Below are positions 17,672-28,200 of a stretch of DNA of 64,000 bases, in pieces. Source of the DNA: Stenotrophomonas bentonitica (GTDB taxonomy: Bacteria > Pseudomonadota > Gammaproteobacteria > Xanthomonadales > Xanthomonadaceae); assembly GCF_013185915.1 (NCBI RefSeq), contig NZ_JAAZUH010000005.1, forward strand, positions 24,200 to 88,199, written 5' to 3'. The notes below the pieces were generated by a model that saw only the letters and a program-made list of their open reading frames with translations, was not told where the DNA came from and made no database searches. A program made the translations under genes and the position numbers. Each line of letters opens with the position of its first letter. The first letter of the stretch is position 1.

Positions 17672-18409
17672 GTGAATTTCCCAGTCCTAGCCATCACCCT
17701 CGACCTCGACGACACCCTGTGGCCGTTCGCCCCCATCGGCGCCCGCATCGACCAGGTGTTGTACGAATGGATGCTCCAGCACAGCCCCGCCACCGCCGCG
17801 ATGTACCCGGTGGCGGCGATGCGCGAACTGCGTGAGCGCTCCTTCCGCGATAACCCGCACCTGCACTACGACCTCAGCGCGCTGCGCCGGTTGACCCTGC
17901 AGGAGGCGCTGGAGAACAGCGGGGCCGACCTGGCCCTGCTGGAACCGGCTTACGAAGCGTTCTACGCCGCGCGCAACCAGGTGGAGTGCTACCCGGACGC
18001 GATCGAGGCGCTGACCCGCATCGCCGCCCGCGTGCCGGTGGCCGCGCTCAGCAACGGCAACGCCGACCTGGCCCGGATCGGGCTGGACCACCACTTCGCC
18101 TTCCAGCTGGGCTCGCGCGAACACGGCGCGGCCAAGCCGGCCGCCAGCATCTTCCACGCCGCCTGCGAACGCCTGGGCGTGGCCCCGGCGCACGTGCTGC
18201 ATGTGGGCGACCATGTCGAAATGGACGTGGTCGGCGCCATGCAGGCCGGCCTGCGCGGCTGCTGGATCAACCGCGTTGAACACACCTGGCACCATCCTTC
18301 GCTGCAGCCCGACCTGCAGTTCGACACCCTGACCGGGCTGGCCGACTGGCTCGATGCGAATGCATCGGCGCAGCAGGCGCAGCCACGAACGGAGCACGAC
18401 CCCGCATGA
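17672..18409 (+). CDS. HAD-superfamily hydrolase (YigB-like phosphatase)
   Basis: The 245 aa product has HAD motif I DLDDT at residues 11-15 (nucleophile Asp11), motif II in ALSNGNAD, motif III Lys in GAAKPAASIF and motif IV GDHVEMDV. The cap is a C1-type helical insert. E. coli YigB, which dephosphorylates FMN in flavin metabolism, is the closest style, but substrate is inferred. GTG is the start. The stop overlaps the aminopeptidase start as ATGA, so the two are coupled. Confidence 0.9.
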   Translation: MNFPVLAITLDLDDTLWPFAPIGARIDQVLYEWMLQHSPATAAMYPVAAMRELRERSFRDNPHLHYDLSALRRLTLQEALENSGADLALLEPAYEAFYAARNQVECYPDAIEALTRIAARVPVAALSNGNADLARIGLDHHFAFQLGSREHGAAKPAASIFHAACERLGVAPAHVLHVGDHVEMDVVGAMQAGLRGCWINRVEHTWHHPSLQPDLQFDTLTGLADWLDANASAQQAQPRTEHDPA

Positions 18410-19773
18410 CCCAGATCACCGGTTTCACCACCGATTCGGCCAACGCCCTGCTGCTGCACGTAATGAATCGCGAGCAGTTCGCGGCATGGCGCGCGCAGCA
18501 GGCGCCGGCGCTGGTTGCCTGGTTGGACGCGCAGCACTTCAACGGCAGCGGCTGCAGCGTGGTACTGCTGCCGGGCGAACACGGCCTGGCCGGGGCGATC
18601 GTCGGCGTGGGCGACAGCGGCGATGCCTATGCCTACGCGCATGCCCCGTTCGCGCTGCCCGAAGGCACCGTGTGGCAGCTGGCCGACGCACTGCCGGCGC
18701 CGATTGAAACCCTGCTGCACCTGGGCTGGGGCCTGGGCAGCTACCGCTTCGCACGCTACCGCAAGCCCAACCGCGCCCCGGCGCAGCTGGTGGCCACCCC
18801 CGCTGCCGAAGTGCGCGATGTGATCACCGCCAGCCTGCGCGTGCGCGACTGGGTGAACACGCCCACCGAAGACATGGGCCCGCAGCAGCTGGAAGACGCC
18901 GCCCGTGAACTGGCCGCCGCGCATGGCGGGCAGGTGGAGGTGATCACCGGCGACGCACTGCTGGAGCAGAATTTCCCGGCCATCCACGCGGTGGGCCGCG
19001 CCTCGCACCGTGCGCCGCGCCTGATCGCACTGCGCTGGGGGCAGGCCGGTCGTCCGCACGTGGCGCTGGTCGGCAAGGGCGTGTGCTTCGACACCGGCGG
19101 CCTGGACATCAAGCCGGCCGACGGCATGCGCAACATGAAGAAGGACATGGGCGGCGCCGCGCACGCGCTGGCCCTGGCCGGGCTGATCATGGCGCAGGAC
19201 CTGCCGGTGCAGCTGACCCTGCTGATTGCCGCGGTGGAAAACGCGATCGGGCCGGACGCGTTCCGCCCGGGCGAAGTGATCGCTACCCGCAAGGGCCTCA
19301 GCATCGAGATCGACAACACCGACGCCGAAGGCCGGCTGGTGCTGTGCGACGCGCTGACCTACGCCAGCGAACAGAAGCCGGAGATCGTGCTGGACTTCGC
19401 CACGCTCACCGGCGCGGCGCGCATTGCGCTGGGTCCGGACCTGCCGGCGCTCTTCAGCAACAACGACACGCTGGCCCAGCAGTGGCTGCAGGCCGGTGAC
19501 ACCACGCGCGACCCGGTGTGGCGCATGCCGTTGTGGCGCCCGTACCTGCGTTACCTGCACAGCGGCATTGCCGACCTGGCCAACGCAGGCTCGCGCATGG
19601 CCGGTTCGGTCACCGCCGCGCTGTATCTGGAGCGCTTCATTGCCGAAGGCCAGGTGTGGGCGCATCTGGACGTGTACGCCTGGAACGACGGCGAGCGCCC
19701 GGGCCGCCCGGCCGGTGGCGAGGCGCTGGCGTTGCGCTCGGCGTGGGCCATGTTGAAGGGCCGGTATCTGTAA
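18406..19773 (+). CDS. M17-family leucyl aminopeptidase
   Basis: The 455 aa product is a cytosolic metallo-aminopeptidase that removes N-terminal residues from peptides using two metal ions. The family signature NTDAEGRLVLCDAL is present near residue 310. Metal and active-site neighbourhoods GKGVCFDTGGLDIKP and MKKDMGGAAHAL are intact, and the second catalytic region ENAIGPDAFRPGEV follows. The N-terminal domain is shorter and diverged from PepA, closer to PepB-like enzymes. It is translationally coupled to the HAD gene and followed by a hairpin. Confidence 0.94.
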   Translation: MTQITGFTTDSANALLLHVMNREQFAAWRAQQAPALVAWLDAQHFNGSGCSVVLLPGEHGLAGAIVGVGDSGDAYAYAHAPFALPEGTVWQLADALPAPIETLLHLGWGLGSYRFARYRKPNRAPAQLVATPAAEVRDVITASLRVRDWVNTPTEDMGPQQLEDAARELAAAHGGQVEVITGDALLEQNFPAIHAVGRASHRAPRLIALRWGQAGRPHVALVGKGVCFDTGGLDIKPADGMRNMKKDMGGAAHALALAGLIMAQDLPVQLTLLIAAVENAIGPDAFRPGEVIATRKGLSIEIDNTDAEGRLVLCDALTYASEQKPEIVLDFATLTGAARIALGPDLPALFSNNDTLAQQWLQAGDTTRDPVWRMPLWRPYLRYLHSGIADLANAGSRMAGSVTAALYLERFIAEGQVWAHLDVYAWNDGERPGRPAGGEALALRSAWAMLKGRYL

Positions 19774-19802
19774 GCGCCGGTCCTGGCATGCCTGACAACC
19801 CG

Positions 19803-19824
19803 GATCCCCGCCTCGGCGGGGATC
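19803..19824 (+). terminator. Hairpin after the M17 aminopeptidase
   Basis: Inverted repeat gatccccgcc / ggcggggatc, 29 bases after the stop. GC-rich with a tight loop but no T run, so a candidate only. Confidence 0.55.
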
Positions 19825-19879
19825 TGCCGTTAAAGGTTGTCGAAAATGTGAATATCGGTGTGGCGGGGGTTCTGCCACC

Positions 19880-21016
19880 ATGCGCGTGACCCACCTTGAA
19901 GGCAGGCTCATGTCGCTCTTTCGATATACCCGCGCCGGTCGCGAGCCGGATTCGCCGCGCCCGCCGCATTCGCCGCTGTTGTGGATCGGCCTGATCGCAC
20001 TGATTGCCGGTGCGGTGGTGCTGGCCTTTGCCTGGCTGGCCGGCTGGATCGGGCGCGACCGGGTGACGGCGCAGACCTTCACCGACACCATTGAAGCCAC
20101 CGGCGCCAAGCACGCGGGGTTCCGCCGCGCGCACAGCAAGGGCGTGTGCGTGAGCGGCAGCTTCCAGGGCACGCCGGACGGCGCCGCGCTCAGCTCGGCG
20201 CGGGTGTTCCGCCAGCAGCAGGTGCCGGTGCTGGGCCGCCTCTCGATCGGCGGCGGCGACCCGCATGGTGCCGATGCCAGCGCGCGGGTGCGCAGCATGG
20301 CGTTGCAGCTTGTCACCGATGATGGCCAGGAATGGCGCACCGCCATGAACAGCTTCCCGTTCTTTGCGGTGCCCACTACTGAGGCGTTCCTGGAGCAGAC
20401 CCGCGCCGGCATTCCCGACCCGGCCACCGGCAAGCCGGACCCGGCCAAACAGGCGGCCATTGCCGCGAAGTACCCGTCGGCGCGTGCGTTCGGGGCGTGG
20501 GCGAAGTCTGCGCCGTGGTCCACCAGCTGGGCCAACACCGATTACAACGGGGTGAACAGTTTCCGCTTCACCGCCGCCGACGGTACAGAACAGGCAGTGC
20601 GCTGGAGCATGGTGCCGCAGGCTGCCTTCGAGGCGATGAGCCCCGAGCAGCGCGCGCAGGCGAGCGTGGATTACCTGGCCGACGAGTTCGCGCAGCGGCT
20701 GGCGCAGGGACCGGTGCGTTGGGATATGTGGATCACGCTGGCCGAGCCGGGTGATGCGATCAATGATCCTTCCATCCCGTGGCCGGATACCCGCCGCCGG
20801 GTCAAGGCCGGCACGCTCAGCCTGACCGCGATGCAGCCGCAGGCCAACGGCGCCTGCAATAACGTGAACTTCGATCCGCTGATCCTGCCGAGCGGGATCG
20901 CCGGTACCGATGACCCGATCCTGGCCGCGCGGTCTGCGGTGTATTCGGAGTCGTTCAACCGCCGCGAGCGCGAGACGGCGAGCGGTGCGGCGCCGGCCGG
21001 GGGAGCACGTCGATGA
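19880..21016 (+). CDS. Catalase-family peroxidase, membrane-anchored
   Basis: The 378 aa product is a reduced catalase fold related to SrpA-type catalase-related peroxidases. A membrane segment lies at about residues 34-57, so the heme domain probably faces the periplasm. Catalase landmarks include the HSKGVCVSGSF segment with the distal His, then DASARVRSMALQLVTDDGQE, then NSFPFFAV. It would reduce peroxides using an outside electron donor. The stop overlaps the cytochrome b561 gene (ATGA), pointing to that protein as the donor. A start at 19910 (MSLFRY) is also possible. Confidence 0.9.
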   Translation: MRVTHLEGRLMSLFRYTRAGREPDSPRPPHSPLLWIGLIALIAGAVVLAFAWLAGWIGRDRVTAQTFTDTIEATGAKHAGFRRAHSKGVCVSGSFQGTPDGAALSSARVFRQQQVPVLGRLSIGGGDPHGADASARVRSMALQLVTDDGQEWRTAMNSFPFFAVPTTEAFLEQTRAGIPDPATGKPDPAKQAAIAAKYPSARAFGAWAKSAPWSTSWANTDYNGVNSFRFTAADGTEQAVRWSMVPQAAFEAMSPEQRAQASVDYLADEFAQRLAQGPVRWDMWITLAEPGDAINDPSIPWPDTRRRVKAGTLSLTAMQPQANGACNNVNFDPLILPSGIAGTDDPILAARSAVYSESFNRRERETASGAAPAGGARR

Positions 21017-21555
21017 AGGCGGACAACGGGCACTTCAATCTGACTGCGCGGGTGCTGCACTGGCTGATGGCGGTGCTGATCCTGACCATGCTGTTCGTGG
21101 GCGTGACCATGGTCGCCTCGCTGCACTGGCGGCCGATGCTGGTGGACCTGCACCGGCCGTTGGGTATCGCGATCCTGCTGCTGGCCGTGGTGCGGCTGGT
21201 GAACCGGCTGCGTCATCGTCCGCCGCCGCTGCCGGCGGATCTGCCGGCATGGCAGAAGTTTGCCGCGCATGCCTCGCATTGGATGCTGTACGGGTTGATG
21301 CTGGCGATGCCGCTGGTGGGCTGGGCGATGTTGTCGGCCGGTGGTTATCCGATCCAGATGTGGAAGGGGGTGTTGTTGCCGCCGATTCTTCCGCATGACG
21401 TGGCGCTGTATGCGGCGCTGCGCGGTGCGCATAGCGTGCTGGCGTATGTGTTGTTCGCCACGGTGGTGCTGCATTTGAGTGCCGCGTTGTTCCACCTGTG
21501 GGTACGCCGCGATGGCGTGTTCCAGGCGATGGCGAAAGGGCCTGAGCGGCGTTAG
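21013..21555 (+). CDS. Cytochrome b561 family protein
   Basis: The 180 aa product has four membrane helices and the paired heme-ligand histidines expected for a bacterial di-heme b561 (HW in helix 1; LHRPLG; HASHW; AHSVLAY and LHLSAA). It would pass electrons from the quinone pool across the membrane. Overlap with the catalase-type gene suggests it feeds that peroxidase in the periplasm; that partnership is inferred. Its TAG stop shares two bases with the stop of the convergent response-regulator gene. Confidence 0.92.
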   Translation: MKADNGHFNLTARVLHWLMAVLILTMLFVGVTMVASLHWRPMLVDLHRPLGIAILLLAVVRLVNRLRHRPPPLPADLPAWQKFAAHASHWMLYGLMLAMPLVGWAMLSAGGYPIQMWKGVLLPPILPHDVALYAALRGAHSVLAYVLFATVVLHLSAALFHLWVRRDGVFQAMAKGPERR

Positions 21556-22150
21556 AGCCAACCCTTCTGCCGCGCCAACCGGTACGCCTCGATCCGGTTG
21601 GCCACGCCCAGCTTGCCGATGCACTCGGACAGATAATTGCGCACCGTGCCGTGCGAGAGGCCCAGCTGGGTGGCGATCTCGCTGGCCGAGCGGCCGTCGC
21701 CGGACAGGCGCAGCACCTGGCGTTCGCGGTCGTTGAGCGGGTCGGCCTGCGACCAGGCATCCAGCGCCAGTTGCGGGTCGATGGCTCGGCCGCCGTGCTG
21801 CACCTGGCGCAGCGCGTCGGCCAGCTTTTCCGCCGGTGCGTCCTTCAACAGATAGCCGCACACGCCGGCATCCAGCGCGCGGCGCAGAAACCCCGAGCGC
21901 GCGAAGGTGGTCACGATCACCACCTTGATCGGCAGTTCATGCCGCGAGATGCGCTGCGCCAGCTCCAGCCCGGAGAGTCCGGGCATTTCGATGTCCGTGA
22001 CCAGGATGTCCGGCTTCAGCTGCTGGAGCATCCGCCACGCTGCTTCCCCATCGGCGGCAGCGCCCAGCACTTCGATGTCCGGCTCCAGCCCCAGCAGCGC
22101 CGACAACGCGCCGCGCACCATGGCCTGGTCTTCTGCGAGGACGATGCGGA

Positions 22151-22154
<4 letters not shown>
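21552..22154 (-). CDS. NarL/LuxR-type response regulator (DesR-like)
   Basis: The 200 aa product has an N-terminal receiver domain with phospho-acceptor Asp54 (LVTDIEMPG), the conserved Thr/Lys switch residues (VTTF, LLKD) and a C-terminal LuxR helix-turn-helix (NDRERQVLRL...SEIATQLGLSHGTVRNYLS). It would dimerise and bind palindromic DNA when phosphorylated. It overlaps the sensor kinase gene by four bases (ATGA), so the pair is co-translated. A perfect palindrome between the kinase gene and the export operon is a natural binding-site candidate. Confidence 0.95.
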
Positions 22155-23404
<1,250 letters not shown>

Positions 23405-23463
23405 GGCACCCAGTTTCGCGCGTCGCCATCGGCCCGGCCAGTGGTCCCGATCACCCCAAGCGG

Positions 23464-23477
23464 GTGACAGCTGTCAC
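23464..23477. promoter_or_regulatory. Perfect 14-bp palindrome in the divergent promoter region
   Basis: GTGACAGCTGTCAC lies in the 184-base gap between the DesK-like kinase and the efflux operon. NarL-family regulators bind dyads of this size, so autoregulation plus control of the operon is a reasonable inference. Confidence 0.55.
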
Positions 23478-23588
23478 TGCCCGCGGCGCCGCTTTGCCGG
23501 GCATCCTGTGCCCCACCCGGCACCCCGCCGGTTTGCCCGCAACGATGGTTGCGGTCACACTCGGCCCGATTCCACGTCCAGACTCACG

Positions 23589-24836
23589 ATGAACGCATCC
23601 GCTGAACTGCTCAAGGAACTCCGCATCGACCGCAACAAGGCCTCGGCGCCGCCGCCGTCGGGCTCGCCCCGCCGTGGCTTGTGGATCGGTCTGGCCATCG
23701 TCGCGCTGCTGGTGCTGGGCGGTATCGCCTGGTTCCTGTTCGGCCGAGAGCGCCCCATCGAGGTCAGCACCGTACCGGTGGTGGCGATCCAGCAGGGAAC
23801 TGCCAGCAGCTCGGTGCTCGACGCCAGCGGCTACGTGGTGGCCCGGCGCATGGCCACGGTCTCGGCCAAGATCACCGGCAAGGTCCGCGAGGTGATGATC
23901 GAGGAAGGCATGCGGGTGGAAGAAGGCCAGGTGATGGCCACCCTGGACCCGATCGACGCCAACGCCCAGCGCAGCCTCTCGGCCTCGCAGCTGGAAGCGG
24001 CGCGCAGCCAGCTGGCCGGGTTGAAGGCGCAGGTGGCGCAGGCCGATGCCGAAGCCGGTCGCCTGCAGAAGCTGGTCGGCCAGCAGCTGGTCTCGCGTTC
24101 GCAGTACGACCTTGCCATGGCCCAGCGCGACAGCCTGCGGGCCCAGCTCAAGACCGCCGAACGCAATACCCGCGTGGCCGGCGACGCGCTGGCCATCGCC
24201 GAGCTCGGCGTGGACAACAACACCGTGCGCGCGCCGTTCTCCGGCGTGGTCACCGCCAAGGCCGCGCAGCCGGGCGAGATCGTCTCGCCGCTGTCGGCCG
24301 GTGGCGGCTTCACCCGTACCGGTATCGGCACCATCGTGGACATGGACTCGCTGGAGATCGAAGTTGAAGTGGGCGAGGCCTTCATCGGCCGCGTGCAGCC
24401 GAAGATGCCGGTGGAAGCCACCCTCAACGCCTACCCGGAATGGAAGATCCCGGCCGAGGTGATCGCCATCATTCCCACCGCCGACCGCGGCAAGGCCACG
24501 GTCAAGGTGCGCATCGCATTGAAGGTGAAAGACCCGCGCATCGTGCCGGAAATGGGCGTGCGGGTGAGCTTCCTGGAAGCGGCCGCGCCGACCCAGGCGG
24601 CTGCACCCAAGGGCGTGCGCGTACCGGCCTCGGCGCTGGTCGAGCGCGACCAGAAGACCGTGGCCTTCGTGGTCGGCGACGACAAGCGCGTGCAGCAGGT
24701 GCCGGTCACGGTCGGCGTGGCCCTCAACAACGACCGCCAGGTCACCGCCGGCCTCAGCGCCGGCGAGCAGGTGGTCAACAACCCACCCCCGGAACTGCGC
24801 GACGGCAGTGCCGTAGTGGAAAAGCAACCGCAGTAA
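23589..24836 (+). CDS. HlyD/MacA-type periplasmic adaptor subunit
   Basis: The 415 aa product has a cytoplasmic N-terminus, one membrane segment (about residues 32-51) and a periplasmic adaptor body. That body has a lipoyl-like half (ASGYVVARRMATVSAKITGKV), a coiled-coil hairpin (about 120-205), the second lipoyl half (TVRAPFSGVV) and beta-barrel/membrane-proximal domains. It would bridge the ABC permeases downstream to an outer-membrane channel. Four genes in a row (adaptor, ATPase, two permeases) form the operon. No outer-membrane factor is encoded here. The ATG at 23589 is chosen because upstream codons are non-protein-like. Confidence 0.93.
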   Translation: MNASAELLKELRIDRNKASAPPPSGSPRRGLWIGLAIVALLVLGGIAWFLFGRERPIEVSTVPVVAIQQGTASSSVLDASGYVVARRMATVSAKITGKVREVMIEEGMRVEEGQVMATLDPIDANAQRSLSASQLEAARSQLAGLKAQVAQADAEAGRLQKLVGQQLVSRSQYDLAMAQRDSLRAQLKTAERNTRVAGDALAIAELGVDNNTVRAPFSGVVTAKAAQPGEIVSPLSAGGGFTRTGIGTIVDMDSLEIEVEVGEAFIGRVQPKMPVEATLNAYPEWKIPAEVIAIIPTADRGKATVKVRIALKVKDPRIVPEMGVRVSFLEAAAPTQAAAPKGVRVPASALVERDQKTVAFVVGDDKRVQQVPVTVGVALNNDRQVTAGLSAGEQVVNNPPPELRDGSAVVEKQPQ

Positions 24837-24957
24837 GCAGGGCGGTGCCGCGACCTGGTCGCGAGCCGAGCTAGTGCGATTCCCGTGCCGTCCCGGCGCG
24901 CGCGTGGGCGGCTGCCCGCGATCTTTTTCCTCTTCATCGATTTACGGAGAACCACCC

Positions 24958-25647
<690 letters not shown>

Positions 25648-25661
25648 CGGAGGTCACTGCG

Positions 25662-26819
25662 ATGAAGTATTTCTCGCTCATATGGGCGCAGCTGTTCCGC
25701 AGCAAGACGCGGACCCTGCTGACCCTGCTTTCGGTGGTGGCCGCGTTCCTGCTGTTCGGCATGCTCGACTCGGTGCGCGTGGCCTTCAGCTCGGGCGGCA
25801 GCGTGGAAGGCGCCAACCGCCTGATCGTGGCCTCGCGCCTGTCCATCACCCAGTCGCTGCCGATCCGCCTGGAACCGCAGGTGCGCCAAGTACCAGGGGT
25901 GAAGGACGTGACCTCGGGCATGTGGTTCGGCGGCATCTACCAGGACCCGAAGAATTTCTTCCCCAACTTCTCGGTGGCGCCGAACTACTTCGACGTGTAC
26001 CGCGAGCTGCAGCTGCCGCCGGACCAGCTCAAGGCCTTCCAGGACACCCGTACCGGCGCGGTGGTCGGCGAGACCCTGGCCAAGGAGTTCGGCTGGAAGA
26101 TCGGCGACACCATTCCGCTGCAGGCCACCATCTTCCCGCGCGGGGGCAGCAACGACTGGCCGCTGCAGCTGGTAGGCGTGTTCCGCTCCAAGGACCGCAC
26201 CCTGGCGGCCAATGAAGAACGCCAGCTGATGATGAACTGGAAGTACTTCGACGAGTCCAACGACTACATCAAGAACCAGGTCAGCTGGTTCACGGTCACC
26301 CTGGACAACCCGGACCATGCCTCGCGCGTGGCCCAGGCCATCGATGCGATCTCGGCCAACTCCGACCATGAAACCAAGACCCAGACCGAGTCTGCCTTCC
26401 AGCAGGCGTTCGTGAAGCAGTTCGCCGACATCGGGCTGATCGTCACCTCGATCATGGGCGCGGTGTTCTTCACCCTGCTGCTGCTCACCGGCAACACCAT
26501 GGCCCAGGCGGTGCGCGAGCGGGTGCCGGAGCTGGCCACGCTGAAGACGCTGGGCTTCAAGGACAGCACGGTGCTGGTACTGGTGATGATCGAGGCGGTG
26601 CTGCTGATCGGGCTGGGCGGTGCCATCGGCATGGCCCTGGCTGCCACCATCCTGCCGATCCTGTCGCCGAAGACACAGGGCCTGCTGCCGCCGCACGTGC
26701 CGACCCAGACCTGGGCGATGGGCGTGGCGCTGATCCTGGTCATCGGCGTGGTGGTGGGCCTGCTGCCGGCGCTGCGCGCCAAGCGGCTGAAGATCGTCGA
26801 CGCCCTCGCGGGCCGCTGA
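25662..26819 (+). CDS. FtsX/MacB-type ABC permease 1
   Basis: The 385 aa product has the four-helix MacB layout: helix 1 at about residues 15-38, a large periplasmic core domain (about 40-255), then three C-terminal FtsX helices (ending in IGVVVGLLPALRAKRLKIVDAL). It starts 14 bases after the ATPase stop. With the second permease it probably forms a heterodimer, because each lacks a fused ATPase. The substrate is unknown. Confidence 0.93.
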   Translation: MKYFSLIWAQLFRSKTRTLLTLLSVVAAFLLFGMLDSVRVAFSSGGSVEGANRLIVASRLSITQSLPIRLEPQVRQVPGVKDVTSGMWFGGIYQDPKNFFPNFSVAPNYFDVYRELQLPPDQLKAFQDTRTGAVVGETLAKEFGWKIGDTIPLQATIFPRGGSNDWPLQLVGVFRSKDRTLAANEERQLMMNWKYFDESNDYIKNQVSWFTVTLDNPDHASRVAQAIDAISANSDHETKTQTESAFQQAFVKQFADIGLIVTSIMGAVFFTLLLLTGNTMAQAVRERVPELATLKTLGFKDSTVLVLVMIEAVLLIGLGGAIGMALAATILPILSPKTQGLLPPHVPTQTWAMGVALILVIGVVVGLLPALRAKRLKIVDALAGR

Positions 26820-26830
26820 GGAGAACCGAC

Positions 26831-28141
26831 ATGAAGAAGCAATGGTTGGGCAATCTGTTGTCGGTGCTGCTGCTCGCGGTGGCGCTGGTGGTGTGGATCA
26901 TGCTGCCGTGGCCGGCGGTGCTGGCGGTGGTTGCAGCCGTGGTGCTGTGGCTGCTGCTCACCCGCAGCGGGCGGCTGGCGCTGGCCGCCACGCGGATCGG
27001 CGTGGCCAGCCTTCCGCAGCGCTGGGGCGCGTCCTCGGTGGTGGTGGTGGGCATTGCCGGCGTGGTCGGCGTGCTGGTGGCGATGCTGGCGATGGGCCAG
27101 GGCTTCCAGGCCACCCTTAACAGCACCGGAGATGAGAGCACCGCGATCGTGCTGCGCGGCGGTTCGCAGGCGGAAACCAATTCGGTGATCACCCGCGACC
27201 AGGTGCCGCTGCTGTCCACGGTGCCGGGCGTGACCAAGGACGCGCAGGGCAAGCCGATGATCTCGCCGGAGCTCTCGCAGGTGGTGAACCTGGTCTCCAA
27301 GGGCGACGGCACCGACGTCAACGCGCAGTTCCGTGGCGTGGGCGAGATGGCCTGGGCGGTGCACGACAAGGTCAAGATCACCGAAGGCCGGCGCTTCAAT
27401 CCCGGCCTGCGCGAGATCGTGGTCGGCAAGGGTGCGCAGGGACAGTTCCGTGGGCTGGAGGTGGGCAAGACGCTCAACCTGGGCAACCAGCAGTGGACGG
27501 TGGTCGGGGTGTTCAACTCCGGCGACGCGCACGATTCGGAGCTGTGGACCGACGCTGAAACCCTGGCCAACACTTACCAGCGCAGTGCCTGGCAGTCGAT
27601 CACGGTGCGCACTGACGGTGAGGCAGGCTTCAAGCAGTTCAAGGCCGGCGTCGCCGCCGACCCGCGCCTGAAGCTGGACGTGGAAACCACCAAGGCGTAC
27701 TACGCCAAGCAGGGCGGTGGCCTGAACACGCTGATCAAGGTGCTGGGCACGGTGATCGGCGCGATCATGGCGGTGGGTGCGGTGTTCGGTGCGCTCAACA
27801 CCATGTACGCGGCGGTCGCCACCCGCGCGCGCGAGATCGCCACCATGCGCGCCATCGGCTTCCGTGGCGTGCCGGTGGTCACCGCGATCATGCTGGAAAC
27901 CATGCTGCTGGCGCTGATCGGCGGCCTGTTGGGCGGGCTGGTGGCCTGGGCCATCTTCAACGGCTACAGCGTCTCCACCATCGGCAGCAACTTCAGCCAG
28001 GTGGTGTTCCAGTTCAAGGTCTCACCCGAGCTGCTGTGGAGCGGGTTGAAGTGGGCGCTGGGGATCGGGCTGGTGGGCGGGCTGTTCCCCGCACTGCGCG
28101 CGGCGCGGCTGCCGATTACTACCGCGTTGCGGGAGACCTGA
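26831..28141 (+). CDS. FtsX/MacB-type ABC permease 2
   Basis: The 436 aa product shares the FtsX/MacB layout with its neighbour but carries an extra hydrophobic hairpin at the N-terminus (about residues 8-47) before the first core helix (about 65-90). A periplasmic core domain follows, then three C-terminal helices ending LVGGLFPALRAARLPITTALRET. It starts 11 bases after permease 1 behind a GAGGAGAA site. A hairpin follows the stop and marks the end of the operon. Confidence 0.93.
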   Translation: MKKQWLGNLLSVLLLAVALVVWIMLPWPAVLAVVAAVVLWLLLTRSGRLALAATRIGVASLPQRWGASSVVVVGIAGVVGVLVAMLAMGQGFQATLNSTGDESTAIVLRGGSQAETNSVITRDQVPLLSTVPGVTKDAQGKPMISPELSQVVNLVSKGDGTDVNAQFRGVGEMAWAVHDKVKITEGRRFNPGLREIVVGKGAQGQFRGLEVGKTLNLGNQQWTVVGVFNSGDAHDSELWTDAETLANTYQRSAWQSITVRTDGEAGFKQFKAGVAADPRLKLDVETTKAYYAKQGGGLNTLIKVLGTVIGAIMAVGAVFGALNTMYAAVATRAREIATMRAIGFRGVPVVTAIMLETMLLALIGGLLGGLVAWAIFNGYSVSTIGSNFSQVVFQFKVSPELLWSGLKWALGIGLVGGLFPALRAARLPITTALRET

Positions 28142-28152
28142 TTGCTGGCAGA

Positions 28153-28178
28153 GACCGTGCCCCGGGGGGGGCACGGTC
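28153..28178 (+). terminator. Hairpin at the end of the efflux operon
   Basis: 11-bp stem gaccgtgcccc / ggggcacggtc with a GGGG loop, 12 bases after the last stop. A T run is missing, so strength is uncertain. Confidence 0.6.
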
Positions 28179-28200
28179 GGTTGCGTCGCAGTAGCTACCA

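Noticed and set aside
17989..20538. 849-codon minus-strand open frame
   Set aside because: It covers HAD, M17 and catalase-type genes on the other strand, which have clear motifs; composition is that of an antisense shadow.
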